DNA of 64,000 nt from Amorphochlora amoebiformis (Eukaryota > Cercozoa > Chlorarachniophyceae), in NCBI GenBank assembly GCA_054601695.1, contig BAAHQB010000009.1:1240001-1304000 (forward strand), written 5' to 3'. Below are positions 1 to 64,000 of this stretch, piece after piece. The first letter of the stretch is position 1, and the number at the start of each line of letters is the position of its first letter. Under the pieces are notes generated by a model, which saw nothing but the letters and a program-made list of their open reading frames with translations, searched no databases and had not been told where the DNA came from. The position numbers and the translations under genes are program-made.

Positions 1-42
<42 letters not shown>

Positions 43-102
43 TATATATATATATATATACGTGTGTATATACCCACGTATATATATATACATTTATCTG
101 TA

Positions 103-273
103 TGGGTTAGGGTCAGGGTTGGGGTTAAGTTAGGGTTGTTAGGGTTTGGGTTAGGGTTAGGGTTAGGGTTAGAATAATCATGTTAAGTTTAGGATGAGGT
201 TAGCTGAACCCTAACACTTGGGGTCTCTAATCTCTATCAATATATATTATACATATATATATATATATGTATA

Positions 274-353
<80 letters not shown>

Positions 354-507
354 TCACGCTCACATCTGATCCTCTAACCCTAACCCTTACCCTGACCCTA
401 ACCCTTACCCTGACCCTAACCCTTAGCCGAACCCTAACCCTAACCCTAACCTAACCCTAAGCCTAACCCTAACCTAACCCTAACCCGAGCCCTAACCCTC
501 ACACTAT
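103..507. repeat. Telomere-like arrays facing each other (TTAGGG 105-173, CCCTAA 371-507)
   Basis: Degenerate TTAGGG units, then a TA spacer, then degenerate CCCTAA units. This is the order expected of two telomere ends joined, but both arrays are short, imperfect and intronic (upstream of GGT exon 1). Confidence 0.85.
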
Positions 508-525
508 AATGATAAAACTACATAG

Positions 526-19096
<18,571 letters not shown>

Positions 19097-19935
19097 GGAC
19101 GATCGTTGTAGACCTCTCGGAAGCTGCCTGATATCTTGATATCTTGATATCTTGATATCTTGATATCTTGATATCTTGATATGTACTCCATGAGTCTCCA
19201 TCTAGTCCAAGTTCTAGAAGTGTAATCATTCCTCTAGTTCATCATTACATATGCGGCATCCATCCATGATTAAGTTTTATGACATATTACATATGCGGAT
19301 GAATATCGAGAATATCTCACCAATCTCAGAGAATGTCCAAATGCAGTCACAGCTGTACCACTTGGCCAATCTGTAGCTTGTCTACTGAAGGAATACTTAG
19401 TCTAGTTAGTCTAGTCAGTATCATGATATATATATATAACTTCACGCTAGACTAGCTAGAGTCATTCAATAAAATATCACACCAGCTCATCCGTTGGACA
19501 GAGTTAAACACCATGATTAATTAATTCCGTAAACTTTCTAGACTTTCGTTAATTTTCGTTAAATTGCAATTAATTGCTTTTTTCCTATATTCCAGTATTC
19601 TAGGACAATTTCACCTTGTATGGATTTTTTTTAAAATTTGGCGAATACCGTTGAAATGGCTGGCCAATGTCTAGAATGTATGCACTCAATATGATTAAAT
19701 GGTTTCAGAGTCTCAGAGAATAGCTGAAGATCCAAGCATTTTGTAGGGATATGTGTAGAACGATTATAGTAAACCTAGTTAACTACATCTCGAAGTACAT
19801 CTTGAGTGGATTTATACCTGATTTAAAGAGTATGATAAGATTACTATTTATATACGGTATTTAAGTACATACACATATGTATACACACATATATTATACA
19901 CATACATATACACACACACACATATATATATATAT

Positions 19936-19992
<57 letters not shown>

Positions 19993-20092
19993 CACACACA
20001 TATACACATACACATATGCATATTATAGGGTAAGGATTGGGGTTGGCTAAAATGAGATCTTCCAGGATTGAAATATTTGTTTTCGGCTATTT
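19097..20092. other. Spacer between the convergent 3' ends of genes 1 and 2
   Basis: Mostly non-repetitive, AT-rich DNA, unlike the introns. It has an 8-bp repeat (GATATCTT, six to seven copies) at 19129-19181 and a TA/CA tract at 19865-20015. I see no convincing exon. 3' untranslated regions and poly(A) sites are expected here, but no signal is decisive. Confidence 0.6.
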
Positions 20093-29665
<9,573 letters not shown>

Positions 29666-30821
29666 CTGAGCCCACCTTAGAGGATATGTCTATATATGTA
29701 CGTGTACATAACATATACATGGAAACATTTACATAAATCAGTCACATTTAAAAAAATATCATGTATGTATATGCACATATATTACATAATACATAGAAAT
29801 ATGAATAAAAAAGCGGCAAACGGGAAGGTGTTGATGGAATTTTACTGTTAACATCTATATACCCTTTGTCCAACAGCCATTGCCATACATCAACAATAAA
29901 CCTATCAATGTCCGCCCGAAAACACAACACAACCACCGCGAAAATCGCGTAAACCCCTCGCCAAATTAAAATTTCGCGCTGGGAAAATCTCCCCCGACGG
30001 AGGGGGGACAGGGACGGCTTAGGGGGGGGGGTAGGGGCGGTGATCTTCGGAGGGGGGAGAAAGAAAGCGACAGGGGGTCTGGATCAGCAGAGCTTGGCAG
30101 ATAAGGAAGCATTAGAGGGCTCCGGAATGAAAGTACTATATTTGTTAGGAGCATATTATGTGCCGATGTTATATTTCCCATAAATAATAATAAGATATCT
30201 AGATATTGGAAAAACGATATCAGGATAACGAGTAATAAAAAACTATAGCATTACCTCATTTAAACAATGATATCCATATATCAATATTCGAATATCTGGA
30301 AGATTCGGACGATCTCCAGAGAATCCTCAAAAGTTGGGCATCGTGACTCAGCTTCGCGCTCGTATTCTTCTCCCTCCCCCCCACACAACCGGAACGAAAA
30401 ATTAAAATTTCGCCCGGAGTTGTTCCAACTTAGGTCTCCATGTCCGAAAAAGACGCTACTCCGAGCCCCGGGGACGAAAATTCGGGTGAATAAGCCGAAA
30501 TTTAATAATTTCGGATAATTTTAAATTTGCTTTCCCCTTCCCCCGAATTGTGACGTGGCTTGTTCGGTTGAGCTTGATTTGTGCGTTTGAATATGACATT
30601 ATGTGTTGCTTGGGTGATTAACTGTAGAAGTTTGTGTGTGTGTGTGCCCATGTGCGTAAAAAATTAATAGTGTATATATATTTAAGCCTGTGCATATTTG
30701 TGCATCTGTGTGCGTGTGTGAAAAAAAATATGCATGTACATATATATATATATATATATACACACACATGTATATTGCTGTATGTATGCGTATATATATA
30801 TATATATATATTATTTATATA

Positions 30822-30864
<43 letters not shown>

Positions 30865-30958
30865 ATATGCATATGTGCATAAATATGTATGAATAAATAC
30901 ACACACACACACACCATATAGTACATATATGTATGTACACACATACACACACACACAT

Positions 30959-31015
<57 letters not shown>

Positions 31016-31155
31016 TACACATATTTACATAATACACCTAAAAAAACACACCCAAATACTTACACAAACAAACGAAAACATAAACATTAGATATTCCGCC
31101 CGTCTCTCCCCTCCCCCCCCCCCTCTTAACTCCCCCGGTAAATCCCGGCGAGGAT
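29666..31155. promoter_or_regulatory. Divergent intergenic region between genes 2 and 3
   Basis: The least repetitive and most GC-rich stretch of the window (about 29800-30600). It contains G- and C-runs, CpG dinucleotides, and the 15-mer AAATTAAAATTTCGC twice (29963-29977 and 30399-30413). Since the flanking genes point away from each other, a shared promoter is inferred. TA/CA tracts occupy 30730-31020. Short open frames here have no splice or homology support. Confidence 0.6.
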
Positions 31156-58608
<27,453 letters not shown>

Positions 58609-59622
58609 GCGTGACATGTGACATGTATTCTGTCTTTCAGCGTGACATGTGTGCTGTCTTTGAGCGTGACATGTGACATGCATTCTGTCTTTCAGCGTGA
58701 CATGTGTTATGTCTTTGAGCGTGACATGTGTTGTGTCTTTGAGCGCGACATGTGACATGTATTCTGTCTTTGAGCGTGACATGTATTTTGTTTTTGAGCG
58801 TGACATGTATTCTGTCTTTGAGCGTGACATGTGTTCTGTATTTGAGCGTGACATGTGTTGTGTCTTTGAGCGTGACATGTGACATGTATTCTGTCTTTGA
58901 GCGTGACATGTGTTCTGTCTTTGAGCGTGACATGTGTTGTGTCTTTGAGCGTGACATGTGACATGTATTCTGTCTTTGAGCGTGACATGTATTTTGTTTT
59001 TGAGCTTGACATGTGTTGTGTCTTTGAGCGTGACATTTGACATGTATTCTATCTTTGAGCGCGACATGTATTTTGTTTTTGAGCTTGACATGTGTTCTGT
59101 CTTTGAGCGTGACATGTGTTCTGTCTTTGAGCGTGACATGTGTTCTGTCTTTGAGCGTGACATGTATTCTGTCTTTGAGCGTGACATGTGTTGTGTCTTT
59201 GAACGTGACATGTGTTGTGTCTTTGAGCGTGCCATGTGTTCTGTCTTTGATTGTGGCGTGACATGTGTTCTGTCTTTGAGCGTGACATGTATTTTGTTTT
59301 TGAGCGTGACATGTATTCTGTCTTTGAGCGTGACATGTGTTCTGTCTTTGAGCGTGACATGTGTTGTGTCTTTGAGCGTGACATGTGACATGTATTCTGT
59401 TTTTGAGCGTGACATGTGTTCTGTCTTTGAGCATGACATGTGTTCTGTCTTTGAGCGTGACACGTATTCTGTCTTTGAGCGTGACATGTGTTCCGTCATT
59501 GAGCGTGACATGTGTTCTGTCTTTGAGCGTGACATGTGTTCTGTCTTTGAGCGTGACATATGTTCCGTTATTGAGCGTGCCATTTGTTCTGTCACTGAGC
59601 GTGACATGTGTTCGTAGAGATA
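58609..59622. repeat. 24-bp minisatellite (GCGTGACATGTGTTCTGTCTTTGA)
   Basis: About 40 units. Because the unit is a multiple of three and lacks stops in several frames, it gives open frames of over 330 codons on the minus strand and 219 on the plus strand (8-residue repeats such as SKTEHMSR or VFERDMCS). No splice or homology evidence makes it coding. Confidence 0.93.
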
Positions 59623-59673
59623 TAATTAAAACATATATATACACATATATATATATATATATATCAGACTTAC

Positions 59674-59764
59674 TTCGATACTGGGCTTCCTAACCCAGTC
59701 CTGCACTTTTCCGTAAAGCATTTCATTCTTAGAGAATCCCTCGCGACCACCATAGCCAAGGCAG
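59674..59764 (-). CDS. Candidate exon on the minus strand, unknown gene 4
   Basis: Minus strand: CTGCCTTGG start after GAAAG, donor GTAAGT (canonical), 30 codons CLGYGGREGFSKNEMLYGKV ... RKPSIE, phase 2 to 0. The plus strand offers a competing exon 59668-59712 (TYFDTGLPNPVLHFS, TCAG / GTAAAG, phase 0 to 0) that would join gene 3 exon 23 to 61394. I cannot decide; the minus donor is stronger, but its acceptor lies in purine-rich sequence. Confidence 0.38.
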
Positions 59765-59769
59765 CTTTC

Positions 59770-60660
59770 TCCGATCTCTATCTCTCTCGAACCCACTCTC
59801 TCTTACTCGTGCGAAATCTCTCTCTCTCTCTCTCTCTTTTGTGTCGCTCTCAAATTCCGCACTCTCTTTGCGAAAAATCTCTCTCTCTACTCTCTGCTCT
59901 CTATCTCTACTCCCTCTACTCTCTCTCTCTCTTTTGTGTCGCTCTCGAATCCACTCTCACTTGCGAAAACTCTCACCCTCTGGTTGTCTCTCTCGCTCTC
60001 TCTCTCTCTCTCTTGTGTCGCTCTCGAATCCACTCCCTCTAGCAAAATATCTCTCTCTACTCTCTATCTCTCTCTACTCTCTATCTCTCTCTCTCTCTAC
60101 GCTCTCTCTCTCTCTTGTATCGTTCTTGAATCCACTCTCTCTTGTGAAATCTCTCTCTTTACTCTCGCTCTCTCTCTCTCTTTTGTGTCGCTCTCGAATC
60201 CACTCTCTCTTTCGAAATCTCTCTCTCTACCCTCTCTCTCTCTTCTTGAGGTTGTGTCACTCTAATCCAATCTCACGTGCGCTCTCTCTCTCTCACTCTC
60301 TGCCTCTTCCTCTCTCTCTCACTCTCTGCCTCTTCCTCTCTCTCTCTTTCTCCTTTGTGTCGCTCTCGCTCTCTCTCTCTCTCTCATGCTGTCTCTCTCT
60401 CTCTCTCTTGTTGTCTCTCTCTCTCTCTCTCATGCTATCTCTCTCTCTCTCTCATTCATGCTGTTTTTCATTTCTCTTCTCTCTTTCGCGCTCTAACTCA
60501 CGCTCTAATCATCGCTCTCTCATATTATCTCGATCTTTTCTTGCTCGCTCTCTGTCTCTGTCGCGCTCTCTCTACGGTCTGAATCGCTCTCTATCTTGCT
60601 CTCTAGAATTTGGGTTGTTATAGCTCTCTCTCTCTCTCTTGCTCTCTCTCCTCTCTCGTG
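59770..60660. repeat. CT-rich array with CGCTCTCGAATCCACTCTCT units
   Basis: Six or so units of TCGCTCTCGAATCCACTCTC ... GCGAAATCTCTC derived from the sequence at 59787-59822, in CTCTCT background. Two related fragments ending AATTCAAATA lie at 60640-60680 and 60755-60792. Confidence 0.85.
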
Positions 60661-60686
60661 GCCAAGAATTCAAATATGCGTATATA

Positions 60687-61385
<699 letters not shown>

Positions 61386-61393
61386 ACATATAG

Positions 61394-61432
61394 GATCGAG
61401 AAAAAAGAAGACAGGAGTCAGACGCTCTCAAG
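61394..61432 (+). CDS. Exon of a charged, coiled-coil-like protein (gene 5 or end of gene 3)
   Basis: ATAG / GTATAT boundaries. Phase 0 gives [13 protein letters not shown] (a second frame gives [12 protein letters not shown]). Phase 0 fits the next exon. Confidence 0.6.
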
Positions 61433-61436
61433 GTAT

Positions 61437-61493
<57 letters not shown>

Positions 61494-61812
61494 GTTATGT
61501 ATGTATGTGTAATATAATATGTAATATGTACACATATGCATATATATGAATATATAATGATATATTATATATATATATATATTTTGTAAACATATAATAT
61601 ATAATATATATAGTATACAATACATAATATGTAATACATAGTACATAACATATATGTACATATCTGTATGACATATATATATACATATACATATGTGTAT
61701 ATTTATATACACACATATATTTACATATATACATATATATATATATATACATATGTATAAATATAAAATATGTATGTGTGTGTAAATATACATATACATA
61801 TATATATATTTT

Positions 61813-61858
<46 letters not shown>

Positions 61859-62013
61859 TAAGTAACTATATATATATATATATATTTAAGTATATATATC
61901 TATAATATATATTACATAAATCTATACCAGTATACATACATTATATATATATATATATAAGATATATTTGTATTTAATATATATAAATATTATGTATATA
62001 CATACAAATATAC

Positions 62014-62066
<53 letters not shown>

Positions 62067-62160
62067 TCATATATGTGAAACATATGTACATAGATATGCA
62101 TCTATAAATATACTATGAATAGGTACATAAATACATACATGTCAATATATATATATATAT

Positions 62161-62200
<40 letters not shown>

Positions 62201-62309
62201 ATATGTATATATATATGTATTTGTATATATATATATATGTATATATTAATTTCTAATGTATATATATATATATACGTTTATGGATGTATATAATATGTAA
62301 TATCTTATG

Positions 62310-62358
<49 letters not shown>

Positions 62359-62366
62359 ATATTTGC

Positions 62367-62447
<81 letters not shown>

Positions 62448-62470
62448 ATATATGTATGTATATATATAAC

Positions 62471-62501
<31 letters not shown>

Positions 62502-62503
62502 GC

Positions 62504-62585
<82 letters not shown>

Positions 62586-62586
<1 letters not shown>

Positions 62587-62607
62587 CGAAAGATTGAGAA
62601 GCTGGAG

Positions 62608-62672
<65 letters not shown>

Positions 62673-62694
62673 CGAAGGATTGAGAAGCTGGAGC

Positions 62695-62757
<63 letters not shown>

Positions 62758-62782
62758 TAGCGAAAGATTGAGAAGCTGGAGC

Positions 62783-62813
<31 letters not shown>

Positions 62814-62881
62814 ATATATATATAGATGTATATTTATATATTAGCGAAAGATTGAGAAGCTGGAGCTATATATATATATAT

Positions 62882-62913
<32 letters not shown>

Positions 62914-62938
62914 TAGCGAAAGATTGAGAAGCTGGAGC

Positions 62939-62970
<32 letters not shown>

Positions 62971-63059
62971 TATATGTATACATACACATATATATAAATA
63001 TATATGTATATATACATACATATATATATATATATTTTCGAAAGATTGAGAAGCTGGAG

Positions 63060-63065
<6 letters not shown>
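62586..63065 (+). repeat. Six acceptor-side copies of the exon at 63125
   Basis: CGAAAGATTGAGAAGCTGGA plus GCT after TTAG near 62586, 62672, 62761, 62846 and 62916; the sixth (63039) has lost AG (TTTTCGAAAG). Confidence 0.94.
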
Positions 63066-63118
<53 letters not shown>

Positions 63119-63124
63119 TATTAG

Positions 63125-63169
63125 CGAAAGATTGAGAAGCTGGAGCTTCGAATAAAGAGGAAGAAGCAG
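63125..63169 (+). CDS. Exon of a charged, coiled-coil-like protein, downstream
   Basis: TTAG / GTATCT boundaries, phase 0 to 0; [15 protein letters not shown]. No further clear exon follows, so the gene probably runs past 64000. Helical, basic; no family recognised. Confidence 0.72.

Positions 63170-64000
<831 letters not shown>

Noticed and set aside
103-507. A true chromosome end
   Set aside because: The arrays are degenerate, internal, and flanked by exons of a gene that must continue to the left.
20040-20086. Minus-strand frame PKTNISILEDLILANPN as the hydroxylase C-terminus
   Set aside because: It runs on into TA/TG repeat without a stop; the acceptor at 20129 gives a short tail and a stop at the normal family length.
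29966-30518. Open frames of 71 and 83 codons in the divergent spacer
   Set aside because: Low-complexity composition, no splice context, and a position between two gene starts.

Overview
This window is nuclear DNA from a eukaryote. I cannot name the species. About nine tenths of it is low-complexity sequence: very long (TA)n tracts, degenerate telomere-like arrays (TTAGGG on one strand, CCCTAA on the other) and some CT- or GA-rich tracts. Coding sequence survives as islands of 24-120 bases. Almost every island sits between an AG and a GT, and the reading phases of neighbouring islands fit together. The long TA-rich open frames (runs of Tyr-Ile) are artefacts. The real genes are chains of very short exons joined by microsatellite introns. 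No bacterial features (operons, Shine-Dalgarno sites, CRISPR, IS elements) are present.

Three genes could be assembled by hand from splice signals, phase and family motifs. (1) Positions 526-19096, plus strand: 24 exons of a gamma-glutamyltransferase-family enzyme (YwrD-like subfamily); the 5' part lies left of the window. (2) Positions 29665-20093, minus strand: 14 exons giving a complete 256-residue enzyme of the fatty acid hydroxylase / sterol desaturase superfamily, with all three histidine boxes, a start and a stop. (3) Positions 31156-58608, plus strand: about 24 exons (525 codons, plus two possible microexons) of an unrecognised protein, with a lysine-rich helical N-terminal half, several membrane segments and a cysteine-rich tail. 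Further right are an ambiguous exon at 59674-59764 and two plus-strand exons of a charged, coiled-coil-like protein (61394-61432, 63125-63169) that may run past the right edge.

Layout: genes 1 and 2 converge on a spacer of about 1 kb (19097-20092). Genes 2 and 3 diverge from a GC-richer 1.5-kb spacer (29666-31155) that is the obvious shared promoter region. Introns hold telomere-like arrays at 105-507, 1782-1895, 2340-2446, 3276-3570, 4137-5130, 13083-13660, 23028-24462, 25490-26735, 32461-32697, 39725-40200, 42999-43086, 46930-47182, 47770-47866 and 56024-56689. CT-rich arrays lie at 5210-5765, 11000-12480, 50814-51556 and 59770-60660.

The most striking and possibly undescribed feature is what I call exon-end satellites. 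One end of an exon with its splice site has been tandemly copied, up to twelve times, into the neighbouring TA-rich intron. Copies upstream of an exon carry the acceptor plus the 5' part; copies downstream carry the 3' part plus the donor. The intact exon always remains, so the gene stays readable. A second theme is that the telomere-like arrays lie inside introns, often abut the splice sites, and carry a dispersed 40-65 bp element that is in the sense direction of its host gene in all eight copies.
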